The notes beneath the pieces were generated by a model. The model did no database searches. It was not told the origin of the DNA and saw only the letters and a list, made by a program, of their open reading frames with translations. A program made the position numbers and the translations under genes. 24,209 bases of DNA from CAMLDH01 sp966250375 (lineage in GTDB: Bacteria > Pseudomonadota > Gammaproteobacteria > Burkholderiales > Burkholderiaceae_D), in contig CBINHE010000063.1 of the NCBI GenBank assembly GCA_966250375.1, positions 1 through 24,209 on the forward strand, in the 5' to 3' direction. Numbering within the stretch: the stretch's first letter is position 1; the number at the start of each line of letters is the position of its first letter. Positions 16,052 to 24,209 of this stretch are shown here, piece by piece.

Positions 16052-17839
16052 ATGCACAAAACCGACTCTCGACAGGATTTCGCTGCCGATTCCAGATTGC
16101 TGATCACGACTATCATTGCCGTCGCCGTTGGCGCTCTTAGCACTGTAACTGCCTTCCTGTTACTGCATTTGATCCGTTTTTTTACCAATCTATTCTTCTT
16201 TCAAACATTCTCCGATGCGCTCCGATCGCCAGCCTTGAATACTCTTGGTGCTTGGGTCATTGTTGTTCCCGTCATCGGTGGACTCATCATCGGATTGATG
16301 GCGCGCTTTGGCTCGGAACAAATTCGAGGGCACGGCATTCCTGAGGCAATTGAAGCAATTCTGTTTAAGAAAAGCAAGATGTCGCCCAAGGTCGCCATCT
16401 TGAAGCCGATTGCATCGGGAATTGCCATTGGCAGCGGCGGTCCCTTCGGTGCTGAAGGGCCTATCATCATGACGGGGGGGGCGCTTGGTTCTCTAATCGG
16501 GCAATTTTTCCACATCAGCGGAGCAGAACGGAAAACGCTGCTGGTGGCAGGAGCGGTAGCGGGCATGACTGCGGTGTTCGGCACGCCGATTGCAGCGGTG
16601 CTGCTTGCTGTTGAATTGCTGCTGTTTGAGTTACGTCCACGCAGCTTGCTCCCGGTTGCGATTGCATGCGCGGTCGCCGGGTTCACCCGACCTCTATTGC
16701 TGGATGCAGGTGCGCTGTTTCCCTTGGAAACCACTGCAGTCGGCCCCCTTGATTTGCTTTCCTGCGTGTTTGCTGGTATCGCATGCGGCGCGCTGTCGTG
16801 GGCATTGTCAACGTCGCTATACAAAATTGAGGATATGTTCGGAAGATTGTCCATTCACTGGATGTGGTGGCCCGCGCTAGGTGGCTTGGCAATTGGCATC
16901 GGGGGTTATCTACAGCCGCGCGCGCTAGGTGTTGGCTATGATGTAATCGGCGACTTATTGCATAATCACCTTGAGATTAATCTGGTATTGACGCTCCTGT
17001 TTTGCAAAGCGGTGATGTGGGTGATAGCCCTCGGATCAGGAACATCGGGTGGCGTACTTGCGCCGCTGTTGATGATGGGTGCGGGACTTGGTGTTGTGTT
17101 GGGACCATATCTGCCCGGCGGGCATGTAGCGCTCTGGCCACTGGTATTCATGGCAGCAACACTCGGAGGCATGATGCGTGCGCCAGTCATGGCCGTGATT
17201 TTCGCTTTTGAATTGACCCACGATGCGAATGCATTGCTACCGCTGCTCGCCGCGTCCGCCGTGGCATACGGTTTCACCGTATTGATGATGCCACGTTCCA
17301 TCCTTACCGAAAAAATCGCGCGCCGCGGCTACCATATTTATCGCGAATACGGGATCGATCCGCTGGAACGGCATAGCGTTGCCGAAATCATGACGCAAAA
17401 CGTGCAAACGATTGACGCCGGTACATCTATTGTGGACGCACTAGAGGCTTACTTTGGACTGGACCAAAGTCATCGTGCTTATCCCGTGGTCAAGAGTGAA
17501 AAATTCATTGGCATGATCGACCTCGATACGATGACCGCCGGACAAGTCCTTGGCAAGGCAGAACTGGTAGGTGATCTGTTCGGCGTCAACGTTCCCATCA
17601 TGGCCTTGCCGGAAGAAACCTGTCGTATAGTCGCCGTCCGCCTCGCCGTTCATGGGCTGGAACGTTTGCCGGTTGTCGAAGATACGAAATCCCGACGGCT
17701 CGTCGGCATAGTCAGTCGCAGCGATCTCGTGAAGCCATCATTCACGTTGCACGCCGACGAGCACCAGATCGAACGGTTCCGGCGAATCCCGTTTAGCTGG
17801 TTGGCTCGGAATAAGACATCGACGTCGGATGAGCATTGA
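16052..17839 (+). CDS. CLC-family chloride channel/transporter with two CBS domains
   Basis: 595 residues. The CLC membrane domain spans about 18-420, with the signature loops GHGIPE (93-98), GSGGPFGAEGP (127-137, gating Glu135) and GTSGGVLAP (330-338). Two CBS domains follow at about 433-490 and 505-560 (VAEIMTQNVQTIDAG..; VHGLERLPVVED..VGIVSRSDL), probably binding nucleotides to regulate transport. At the first signature the usual selectivity serine (GSGIP) is His94, a variant seen in some prokaryotic CBS-containing CLCs, so anion preference may differ from chloride. Whether it is a channel or an H+-coupled antiporter cannot be told from this. It is co-transcribed with the upstream marR gene and followed by a broken HPP-family membrane gene. 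Confidence 0.95.
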   Translation: MHKTDSRQDFAADSRLLITTIIAVAVGALSTVTAFLLLHLIRFFTNLFFFQTFSDALRSPALNTLGAWVIVVPVIGGLIIGLMARFGSEQIRGHGIPEAIEAILFKKSKMSPKVAILKPIASGIAIGSGGPFGAEGPIIMTGGALGSLIGQFFHISGAERKTLLVAGAVAGMTAVFGTPIAAVLLAVELLLFELRPRSLLPVAIACAVAGFTRPLLLDAGALFPLETTAVGPLDLLSCVFAGIACGALSWALSTSLYKIEDMFGRLSIHWMWWPALGGLAIGIGGYLQPRALGVGYDVIGDLLHNHLEINLVLTLLFCKAVMWVIALGSGTSGGVLAPLLMMGAGLGVVLGPYLPGGHVALWPLVFMAATLGGMMRAPVMAVIFAFELTHDANALLPLLAASAVAYGFTVLMMPRSILTEKIARRGYHIYREYGIDPLERHSVAEIMTQNVQTIDAGTSIVDALEAYFGLDQSHRAYPVVKSEKFIGMIDLDTMTAGQVLGKAELVGDLFGVNVPIMALPEETCRIVAVRLAVHGLERLPVVEDTKSRRLVGIVSRSDLVKPSFTLHADEHQIERFRRIPFSWLARNKTSTSDEH

Positions 17840-17916
17840 ATGGCATGGAGTAGGTCAAATCGACTACGAAAATGATTAGGCGATATTAACGCAATGGAAA
17901 AAGGTGGATAAGTCTA

Positions 17917-18540
17917 GCCTCCTGGTTTAAGGGATTTGGTCCGGGGCCAGTGGTAGTCAGTCAACGAGAACGCCTTCGAGGCTGCATCGGTGCGTTACTT
18001 GGAATATTGATTACCGGATTGGCGATGCGCGCTATGGTCGGCGTGACGCCAGCGCTACCTCTTCTGATCGCTCCGATGGACGCATCCGCAGTATTGTATT
18101 CGCGTTACCATCAAGCCCTTTGGCGGAACCGTGGTTCATCATCGGAGGCAATCTTGTGTCGGCCACGGTGGGTGTGGGTTGTGCGCAGTGGATAGCCGAT
18201 CCCATTACAGCGGCGGCGACAGCAGCGGCGTGTTCGATTGGCGCCATGCTTGCACTTCGTTGCCTGCATCCGCCAAGCGGTGCGGTAACGTTGACAGCCG
18301 TTTTGTGCGGCCCAGCCATTCATGCAGAGGGTTATCACTTCCTGCTGGCGCCCGTCGGGATCAATTCGGTCTTGCTATTGTCAGTGGCAATCCTATTCAA
18401 TAATTTGACGCGGCATCGTTACCCGCATGCCAGCTCAAAAGCACACAGCAACACACATCGCACGGAAGATCAAACGACAAGCCTGGCAGCTACTGCACTT
18501 ACACGGCGTCAAGGCGCTACCTGTGGTCGATCGAACGCGA
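17917..18540 (+). pseudogene. HPP-family membrane protein with CBS remnant, frameshifted and truncated
   Basis: The HPP domain is clear but split. GCIGALLGILITGLAMR and LPLLIAPMDASAVL are in one frame up to about 18096. AEPWFIIGGNLVSATVGVG, LRCLHPPSGAVTLTAVLCGP and LLLSVAILFNNLTRHRYPH are in another. The extra TA at 18097-18098 explains the shift: without it the sequence reads AVLFALPSSPLAEPW. No good start codon precedes the conserved N-terminal part (WFKGFGPGP from 17923), and the first usable one is GTG 17950. Many HPP proteins carry C-terminal CBS domains, and AWQLLHLHGVKALPVVD (about 18480-18530, a third frame) fits one. There the gene is cut by transposase sequence. Function is surely lost. 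Confidence 0.78.
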
Positions 18541-19125
18541 ATCAAGGCCGTGCTGGACAATGCCCGCGCGCGTGTTGAAGACCTCCAGAAGCGCCTGTTC
18601 GGCCGCAAGAGTGAAAAGTCACAGGGCGGCAGCGAAAAGCGATCAGCCGAACCCGACATCAAGCGGCCACGCGGACAGAGGCCAGCCCGGCCATGGGCGT
18701 GTGCGCTCAACGCACCTGCCGGCTTGGTGAATGTGCCGGAAATAAACAAGTGCTGTGCCTGCTGCGGATTGCCGCTGGCCCCGCTTCCAGGCACGCAAGC
18801 CAGCGAAGTCATCGAAATCGAGGTCAAGGCTTATCGTCGCATCATCCAGCGCAAACGGTATCAACCCACCTGTCTATGCTGCGCGCTACCGTCGATCGTG
18901 ACAGCGCCTGTGCCACCCAAGATCATCCCGAAAGGGATGTATGGCATTTCGGTATGGACCGAACGCATTGTTGATAAATTCCTCTACGCTCGCCCCACGC
19001 ATCGCTTGTTGCGGTCATGGCAAGCCCTCGGCTTGCCAGTGGCCCAAGGCACCGTTACCGGCGGCTGTGCCTACCTGGCCCCTCTGTTTGTGCCGCTGGC
19101 GCAGGCATTTCGAGACCGGCACTAA
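18427..19125 (+). mobile_element. IS66-type transposase fragment (chimeric ORF), truncated at both ends
   Basis: A 232-codon frame. Residues about 1-38 are not transposase but look like a CBS piece of the HPP gene (KRQAWQLLHLHGVKALPVVD). From about 40 it matches the N-terminal half of IS66-type TnpC: helical ARVEDLQKRLFGRKSEK, RPRGQRP, then the zinc-finger-like CCACCGLPLAPLPGTQ, EVIEIEVKAYRRIIQRKRYQPTC and IIPKGMYGISVW. It ends at the start of the catalytic region (APLFVPLAQAFRDRH), so the DDE domain is missing. No terminal inverted repeats are seen. The relic cannot transpose. The full-length family is around 500 residues. Confidence 0.82.
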
Positions 19126-19147
19126 CCGCCCTTCATGTCAAAAAATT

Positions 19148-21325
19148 TTAGGTGGTGTCATCTAGTCCGCTATCAGCGCTTTGCAGCGGAATGAATATCG
19201 TAAGCATGGTGCCTTTTCCTGGCGCGCTATTGATCAGGAATTTTCCATTCAACGAATAGATGCGCTCTTCCACCCCCACCAATCCAAACGAATTTCTTTT
19301 CTTGCGGCGATCCGGGTAAATGCCTACGCCGTTATCCGTAATTTTCATCACCAGCTGGCCGCCATCCTGATATAACTTGATTACGACCTGACTCGCATTG
19401 GCGTGCCGGATTACATTAGTCAGCGATTCCTGCAAAATACGAAAGAGCGAGGTTGCCCGCGCATCGTCGATTGGAAATTCTGCCGCGCCCATGACGAGCT
19501 CGCAGGCAATGCCGCTACGCCTTTTGAAATCGTTGACCTGCCATTCGATGGCTGCGGTCAATCCCAGATCAAGCACCGCCGGCCGCAGATTGTTGATGAT
19601 CGTCCTGATGGTCTTGACCGTCGCATCGATGTGCGTAAGTGCGTTGTGCACCTTTTGATTCAATCTCGGATGGGTGCCGCCGGTGCGCGCTTCCAGCATT
19701 GAGACATCAATCCGCAATGCCAGCAGTGTCTGCCCCAGTTCATCATGAATTTCGCGTGCAATGCGTTTGCGTTCATCTTCCTTGATGCGATCCTGGTAAG
19801 CGGTCAGCTCCCGCAGCAGTTCCTGCGATCGCTTCAATGCTTCTACTGCCTCTTTGCGTTCGGTCACGTCCATGATCGCGCCGCGCAACAGCACTTCGTG
19901 TCCGTTATGGCCCGGCCGTGCAATCGTCTGCACCCATCGCTGCGTTCCGTCGTGCTGCATCACGCGATGCTCGGAGCTGAATTCTTCCCCACTACTGACC
20001 GATTTTTCCAGCCCATCCTTGATCCGCTGTCGATCGTTTTCATGGATGCGGCGCAGGAAGTCGTCAAAATCGACATCCATTGTGGTGTGACTAAATCCGA
20101 ATATGCGAAAGGTCTCTTCCGACCATGTCATTTGTCCGGAGCTCGGGTCGAGAACCCAACTGCCGAGATGCGCCATATGCTGCGCCTCGCCCAGACTCGT
20201 TTCGCTTGCGCGCAAATCCTTGGTCATGTCGTTAGCCAATTCCAATGCGCGTCTTCGGGCCGAGGTCAGGGAGTAATAGATACTGTACAAAAGGAAGGTT
20301 GCGAGCAAGCCACTACCTAGTACCAGACCCGGAAAATAGGTTTCAAAACCATCCAGCATGGTTTCCTTGTTGGCTGAAAACTCCATCTCCCACACGCGCG
20401 ATCCGACTGCCATGGATACTCTTTTTGTGAAAAAATCACCTCGTGCCATTGATATTGGCAGCTGCAGCATTTTTCCTGTTGCTGCCTCGCTATCAAAGAG
20501 CATGCGCTCCGGATCCGTCGTTCCCGATTTGTTCTGCTCGCCCCTTCGTCCGACGTCGTAAAGCTTGAATCGCGTGTAACGCAACGTATCTTTGTCGACT
20601 GCTCCCAACAAGAGTTTGCTGATATCAAAACCGGCGCCAACTGATCCGAAATAAGCAGCTCGCCTTTCATCCACCGTATTGCGCGGCATGCCGCGCCGAT
20701 ACAACGGTATCCGCATCGCCATCCCGATGTGCTGATGCTGCCCTCTTATCCGAATCAGTTTGCCGGACGAAATCAATTCCCCGCTATCGCGTGAAACGGC
20801 AAGCGCATTGGCCACCAGCTTGTTCGATGCGATATCGAAACCGAAAGAAACAAGATTGGTTTCCATCGGCTCCAGGTACGTCAATACATGGTATTCGGTG
20901 CGTTCTCCAGATGGCAGGATTGAAAATTTCGGATAACCACCTGTGTCGAGACCGGTATCGGCCCGCACCGCAGCTTCGAATTTCTCCTTGTTACGTGCGA
21001 AAACACGGGGCGCAAAATTGAGACTGGTTATGCCGGGAAAGCTTCGTTCAAGATCCAATTCCTTCACGTATGAGTGGAATTGCTCCCGTGCAATGTCCTT
21101 GTCCGTATAAAACAAGGCACCGACACCGTGCAACATATCCACATAGGACTGCACCCGCGCTTGAATGGCGAGTTGCGTGTTATTGGCCTTGTAATCAAAT
21201 TCGATATTGTTCTTGTCCTCAATCATCTGAACAGCTATCAGGTAGAGAACTAGAGAAATTGCAACCCCGAGCCACCATGTGGACGAAGCAAACAGAGATC
21301 TAAAAAATCGACTGGAGATTCGCAT
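19148..21325 (-). CDS. CHASE-PAS hybrid sensor with NarL-type histidine kinase core (orphan)
   Basis: 725 residues from ATG 21325; the frame stays open to a TTG at 21427, but the ATG is next to TM1 and is preferred, although no clear ribosome site is seen. TM1 about 17-35; a periplasmic CHASE domain about 55-300 (FPGITSLNFAPRV, YPKFSILPSGERTEYHVLTYLEP); TM2 about 335-357; PAS about 385-500 ending in DVTERKEAVEALKRS; HisKA_3 with phospho-acceptor His527 in REIHDELGQ; HATPase with FRILQESLTNVIRHA, DNGVGI and GKGTMLTIFIP. This is the kinase type that normally pairs with LuxR-class response regulators. No regulator gene lies beside it; the downstream side is an IS66 relic 22 bp away. The ligand is unknown; CHASE domains sense small extracellular molecules. 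Confidence 0.92.
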   Translation of the reverse strand: MRISSRFFRSLFASSTWWLGVAISLVLYLIAVQMIEDKNNIEFDYKANNTQLAIQARVQSYVDMLHGVGALFYTDKDIAREQFHSYVKELDLERSFPGITSLNFAPRVFARNKEKFEAAVRADTGLDTGGYPKFSILPSGERTEYHVLTYLEPMETNLVSFGFDIASNKLVANALAVSRDSGELISSGKLIRIRGQHQHIGMAMRIPLYRRGMPRNTVDERRAAYFGSVGAGFDISKLLLGAVDKDTLRYTRFKLYDVGRRGEQNKSGTTDPERMLFDSEAATGKMLQLPISMARGDFFTKRVSMAVGSRVWEMEFSANKETMLDGFETYFPGLVLGSGLLATFLLYSIYYSLTSARRRALELANDMTKDLRASETSLGEAQHMAHLGSWVLDPSSGQMTWSEETFRIFGFSHTTMDVDFDDFLRRIHENDRQRIKDGLEKSVSSGEEFSSEHRVMQHDGTQRWVQTIARPGHNGHEVLLRGAIMDVTERKEAVEALKRSQELLRELTAYQDRIKEDERKRIAREIHDELGQTLLALRIDVSMLEARTGGTHPRLNQKVHNALTHIDATVKTIRTIINNLRPAVLDLGLTAAIEWQVNDFKRRSGIACELVMGAAEFPIDDARATSLFRILQESLTNVIRHANASQVVIKLYQDGGQLVMKITDNGVGIYPDRRKKRNSFGLVGVEERIYSLNGKFLINSAPGKGTMLTIFIPLQSADSGLDDTT

Positions 21326-21679
21326 CTGTACGCCGTGTTGGTCTATTTTTATTGGATTATTGAGGAGTTGGATATCGTGGCGCACATGGAATTTCTTTGA
21401 AATGGTAGTTGGATTTTGCCAAGTCAACCTGCCGGGAGCCCTTTATCCTTCCAGATTATTGACTACGGCAATTTCAACTTATCAATACTTTCCTGTATTT
21501 ATTAGTATCTTGCAAGAAACTTGATATTTCTCAAGCTTGTTGCAAAGTTATCTTAAATCTCTTGTGCTAAAGTAATTTCGTCGCAGAAACATCATATCGC
21601 AGGCGATACAACGAGTCTCCGCCTGCAACCATTTGGCTGCGATACGTTCTCAATCCTCGTCACTGAAAGGCGGTAAAAA
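21326..21679. other. Divergent intergenic region between sensor kinase and GRDP-like gene
   Basis: AT-rich, no gene. It must carry divergent promoters. GCAGGCG (21599-21605) and CGCCTGC (21620-21626) are a perfect 7-bp inverted repeat with a 14-base loop in the likely 5' leader of the plus-strand gene. No confident promoter hexamers. Confidence 0.45.
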
Positions 21680-22258
21680 ATGGATCAGAATTTACGGAAA
21701 AAAACATCGGAGCAAATGGTTGAAGCAATTTTCGCACTTGATTTCAGCCCCATTAAATTCAAACTGATGGATAGAAAAGAAGGCCACGGCTGGACTGCTG
21801 CCGAAGCTGATGCATGCGAACTCGAATACAAACGCTTCCTGACGCTACTGGCAAAATTTCCTGAAGAAGTGATCGTACCGAATACGGACGTCGATAAGTT
21901 TTGGCATGGGCATATCTTGGATACGATCAAATATGCTGAAGATTGCGATAAGGTTTTCGGCTACTTTCTGCATCATTTCCCGTATTTTGGTATGCGCGGC
22001 GAACAAGACGCAGCCAATCTTGCTAATGCAGCGCTGAATACATATCGCTTGTATGAACAGGAGTTCGGCGATGCGAAAGCAATGGATGTCAGCTATTGTG
22101 GCAGGGCCGATGTGAGCTACTGCGGTGCAGGGGCCGACAAGATGGTCAGGAAACTGGAGAAAACCACTGCGTATTGCGGCGCGACAAATGTGAGTTACTG
22201 TGGCGCAGGACCCAGCAAGATGATTCGCAAACTAGAGCAATTAATCGTGCATCCTTGA
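21680..22258 (+). CDS. GRDP-like protein with duplicated YCG cysteine tail
   Basis: 192 residues; ATG at 21680 with GAAAGGCGG upstream. Residues about 10-130 fit the glycine-rich-domain-protein-like (GRDP-like) family: a helical domain with VDKFWHGHILDTIKYAEDC (W75-H76-G-H78, D81) and HHFPYFGMRGEQD. The function of this family in bacteria is not known. The tail, 137-187, is two 26-residue tandem repeats, each with two YCG motifs: Cys140 and Cys148, then Cys166 and Cys174, each ended by GxxKMxRKLE. Regularly spaced Cys at a C-terminus after a folded domain could bind metal, form disulfides or be a modified core peptide. No modification enzyme is adjacent. A strong terminator follows. Confidence 0.75.
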   Translation: MDQNLRKKTSEQMVEAIFALDFSPIKFKLMDRKEGHGWTAAEADACELEYKRFLTLLAKFPEEVIVPNTDVDKFWHGHILDTIKYAEDCDKVFGYFLHHFPYFGMRGEQDAANLANAALNTYRLYEQEFGDAKAMDVSYCGRADVSYCGAGADKMVRKLEKTTAYCGATNVSYCGAGPSKMIRKLEQLIVHP

Positions 22259-22277
22259 TGATATTGAAGCTTGTTGG

Positions 22278-22307
22278 TAAAACGCCTCGGTTTGCCGAGG
22301 CGTTTTA
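22278..22307. terminator. Bidirectional rho-independent terminator
   Basis: TAAAACGCCTCGG (22278-22290), loop TTTG, CCGAGGCGTTTTA (22295-22307): a perfect 13-bp stem whose AT ends provide a T-run on both strands. It separates the plus-strand GRDP-like gene from the convergent minus-strand small membrane gene. Confidence 0.95.
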
Positions 22308-22325
22308 CTATTGTGCTTGTGATTA

Positions 22326-22580
22326 CTATTTAGTGTTTTCGCGGAGTACATACAAGCCAATGCACAATGCCGCACCAACCGCATATAGTATCCAGGTTTC
22401 CGAAATGGCATACGGATACAGCATTAGTGCCACTCCGATCCACTTTGGCTTGGCAAGTGATGCCTTTTTTCCATAGCGGTAGGCGGCAATGCCGACGATG
22501 CCGAACAGAATGGCGCCAAATATATACGCCGGGCTCGGCAGTGTAAAGCCAAGAGATTCGAGAGTCTTGAGTTGGTCCAT
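22326..22580 (-). CDS. Small conserved-type integral membrane protein, 84 aa
   Basis: 84 residues with three likely helices: about 18-35 (AYIFGAILFGIVGIAAY), 45-60 (KWIGVALMLYPYAI) and 62-78 (WILYAVGAALCIGLYVL), with a basic loop (RYGKKASLAKPK) between the first two, which sets the cytoplasmic side. I do not recognise a functional family. ATG at 22580 has AGGCGAA about eight bases upstream. It begins 14 bp after the dbpA stop on the same strand, so it is probably the second gene of that transcript, and it faces the bidirectional terminator. Confidence 0.78.
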   Translation of the reverse strand: MDQLKTLESLGFTLPSPAYIFGAILFGIVGIAAYRYGKKASLAKPKWIGVALMLYPYAISETWILYAVGAALCIGLYVLRENTK

Positions 22581-22594
22581 ACAGATTCGCCTGT

Positions 22595-23983
22595 TCAGGT
22601 CGTGGAAATAAACCGCATCTTGAAATTTCTACCCTTGATATTACCGTTGTTCAGTCGTGCGAACGCCTGTTCGGCCACTCGGCGGTCAAGCGCCACATAC
22701 GTCATGAATTCAAACACGTTGATCTTGCCGACCTGCTCCTTGGCAAGGCCAGCATCACCGGTCAAAGCACCCAGCAGATCGCCCGGACGCAGCTTGTCCT
22801 TCTTGCCGCCCATGATACACAGCGTCATCATCGGCGCCTGTAACGCCTCGCCTTGCGCGGCTTCGAGCGATGCGAGGTCGAACCAGCGTACCGGCCCACC
22901 TTGATATTCCTCGATCAGCTTTACCCATTTCTTTTCGTTCGGTGCGCACAGGCTGAGCGCCAAGCCCTTATCTTGGCCGCGACCAGTGCGGCCAACACGA
23001 TGGATATGCACTTCGGTATCTTTCGATACATCCACATTGACCACCGCACCCAAAGTCTGGATATCCAGACCACGCGCGGCGACATCGGTGGCGACCAGTA
23101 CCGAGCAACTCTGGTTGGCAAACAGTACCAGAATTTCGTCGCGCTCACGTTGTTCCAGTTCGCCGTACAGCGCCAGAGCAGAAAAGCCCTGCGCGCGCAA
23201 TTCGTCAGCTAATTCGCGGCAATGGATCTTGGTATTGCAAAACGCAAGTGTCGATACCGGCTTGAAATGATTCAACAAGGTTGCCACGGCCGCGTTGCGC
23301 TCGTCGTAGCCGACTTCATAAAAACGCTGCTCGATCTGGTCGGCGTCATGCTGCGCCTCGACTTTGACTTCAGCTGGTTCGCGCAAAAACGGCGCACTCG
23401 CTTTGCGTATATCGTCCGGATACGTCGCGGAAAACAGAAGCGTCTGGCGGCGTGCCGGGCAGGCGCTAGCTATGCCGGCGATCTCTTCATAAAAACCCAT
23501 GTCCACCATGCGATCAGCCTCGTCCAGCACCAGCGTCTGCACCTTGGAGAGGTCGATCGTATTACGGCCGATGTGATCGCGGATTCGTCCGGGTGTGCCG
23601 ACGATGATGTGGGCGCCATGCTCCAGCGATGCGATTTGTGGCCGCATCGGCGTGCCGCCGCACAACGTCAGCACTTTGATGTTATCGGCAAAGCGCGCCA
23701 GTCGACGCAATTCATTCGATACTTGATCAGCCAATTCGCGGGTAGGGCAGAGCACCAATGCCTGAATTGCAAAGTAGGTCGGGTTCAGCTTGTGCAGAAT
23801 GCCGATGCCAAACGCGGCAGTTTTGCCGCTGCCGGTCTTGGCCTGTGCGATCAGATCGCGCCGCTCCAAAATCAGCGGCAAGCTTTGCGCTTGAATTGGG
23901 GTCATTTCGCGATAACCGAGATTGTCGAGATTGGACAATAGTGTGGGCGACAACGCCAAAGTGGAAAAGGATGTTGTATTCAT
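22595..23983 (-). CDS. dbpA: ATP-dependent RNA helicase DbpA (DEAD-box)
   Basis: 462 residues from ATG 23983, which aligns with the usual DbpA start (FSTLALSP.., LGYREMTPIQAQSLP); a GTG at 24001 would add six residues. RecA-like domain 1 carries the Q motif (MTPIQAQ), AKTGSGKT, PTRELA, TPGR, DEAD and SAT. Domain 2 carries VLVATDVAARGLDI and HRVGRTGR. The C-terminal about 75 residues (KKDKLRPGDLLGALTGDAGLAKEQVGKINV..NIKGRNFKMRFI) match the DbpA RNA-binding domain, which targets helix 92 of 23S rRNA during 50S assembly. This domain separates DbpA from RhlE or SrmB. It lies downstream of an initiator tRNA gene on the same strand but behind a terminator, so it is probably transcribed separately. 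Confidence 0.97.
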   Translation of the reverse strand: MNTTSFSTLALSPTLLSNLDNLGYREMTPIQAQSLPLILERRDLIAQAKTGSGKTAAFGIGILHKLNPTYFAIQALVLCPTRELADQVSNELRRLARFADNIKVLTLCGGTPMRPQIASLEHGAHIIVGTPGRIRDHIGRNTIDLSKVQTLVLDEADRMVDMGFYEEIAGIASACPARRQTLLFSATYPDDIRKASAPFLREPAEVKVEAQHDADQIEQRFYEVGYDERNAAVATLLNHFKPVSTLAFCNTKIHCRELADELRAQGFSALALYGELEQRERDEILVLFANQSCSVLVATDVAARGLDIQTLGAVVNVDVSKDTEVHIHRVGRTGRGQDKGLALSLCAPNEKKWVKLIEEYQGGPVRWFDLASLEAAQGEALQAPMMTLCIMGGKKDKLRPGDLLGALTGDAGLAKEQVGKINVFEFMTYVALDRRVAEQAFARLNNGNIKGRNFKMRFISTT

Positions 23984-24112
23984 AATGATGATGTTGGTCA
24001 CCGACCGGAAGGAGCGGGCAGTCTAATACCAATCTGAACCTATAATGCGACATGAAATCGCGCCTTGGCGGGACAGCGCAGTCATGCGTTAGAAAAAGGG
24101 TGTGCAGAAAGC

Positions 24113-24139
24113 AAAAAGCCCGGCTGCGAGAGCCAGGCT
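24113..24139 (-). terminator. Terminator following tRNA-fMet
   Basis: On the minus strand, AGCCTGGCT-CTCGC-AGCCGGGCT forms a 9-bp stem (one G.T pair) followed by TTTTT (24113-24117). It lies 15 bp after the tRNA 3' end. Confidence 0.85.
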
Positions 24140-24154
24140 GAGTGCGTTATGTGT

Positions 24155-24209
24155 TGGTTGCGGGGACAGGATTTGAACCTGTGACCTTCGGGTTATGAGC
24201 CCGACGAGC
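24155..24209 (-). tRNA. Initiator tRNA-Met (fMet, CAT), 3' part
   Basis: The minus strand reads into the D-loop side at the window edge, then an anticodon arm CGGG-CTCATAA-CCCG with anticodon CAT, a T arm (ACAGG TTCAAAT CCTGT), acceptor strand CCCCGCA, discriminator A and encoded CCA at 24155-24157. Three stacked G-C pairs beside the anticodon loop and A72, expected to face C1, are initiator signatures. The 5' end lies beyond the window. Confidence 0.93.

Noticed and set aside
18427..19125. Intact IS66 insertion sequence
   Set aside because: No DDE catalytic domain, no terminal inverted repeats, and no accessory tnpA/tnpB genes.

Overview
The window reads as a chromosomal accessory region of a Gram-negative betaproteobacterium, probably Burkholderiales and perhaps Oxalobacteraceae. 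The lineage is inferred from the protein families (DUF2243, PqiC-like lipoprotein, Tsr-type chemoreceptor, DbpA, initiator tRNA) and not from a marker gene. Gene types, strand switches, degraded genes and patches of AT-rich DNA suggest a mosaic that has been gaining and losing genes.

Region 1 (1-8046, all +) is the most distinctive part. It holds a large envelope protein open to the left edge, with an Ala-Val-Thr-Pro repeat stalk, a peptidoglycan-binding-like module, a degenerate GH18-like barrel and three C-terminal membrane helices. Next comes a DUF4157 protein with an intact HEAWH motif and a C-terminal region of about 525 residues that I cannot assign. Then comes an 802-residue patatin-like phospholipase with a complete Ser/Asp dyad. 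DUF4157 proteins are known from genome surveys as cargo or toxins linked to extracellular contractile injection systems (eCIS), so this could be an effector block of such a system. No sheath, tube or baseplate gene lies inside the window.

Region 2 (8047-12345) holds a DUF2892 gene broken by one base at a T6 tract, a DUF2243 membrane protein with an extra C-terminal domain, a convergent PqiC-like lipoprotein, a REP-like palindromic element of about 168 bp, and a methyl-accepting chemotaxis protein with a clear terminator.

Region 3 (12346-15590) is a leftward two-gene module, a KfrA-like coiled-coil DNA-binding protein followed by a tyrosine recombinase. The recombinase 3' end is duplicated as a 28-bp inverted repeat (26/28 matches) about 108 bp further on. 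The two arms are in the same reading register, so inversion would change the recombinase C-terminus. Upstream of kfrA are palindromes and a strongly structured non-coding stretch with pseudoknot topology.

Region 4 (15571-19150) has a MarR regulator with a near-perfect operator over its -10 box, an adjacent CLC chloride-channel-family transporter with two CBS domains, and then a wrecked HPP-CBS gene fused in frame to an IS66-type transposase fragment.

Region 5 (19148-24209) has an orphan CHASE-PAS-HisKA_3 sensor kinase (-), a GRDP-like protein with a tandemly duplicated YCG cysteine tail (+), a perfect 13-bp terminator hairpin, a small membrane protein and the DEAD-box helicase dbpA (both -), and the 3' part of an initiator tRNA-fMet (-) followed by its terminator.
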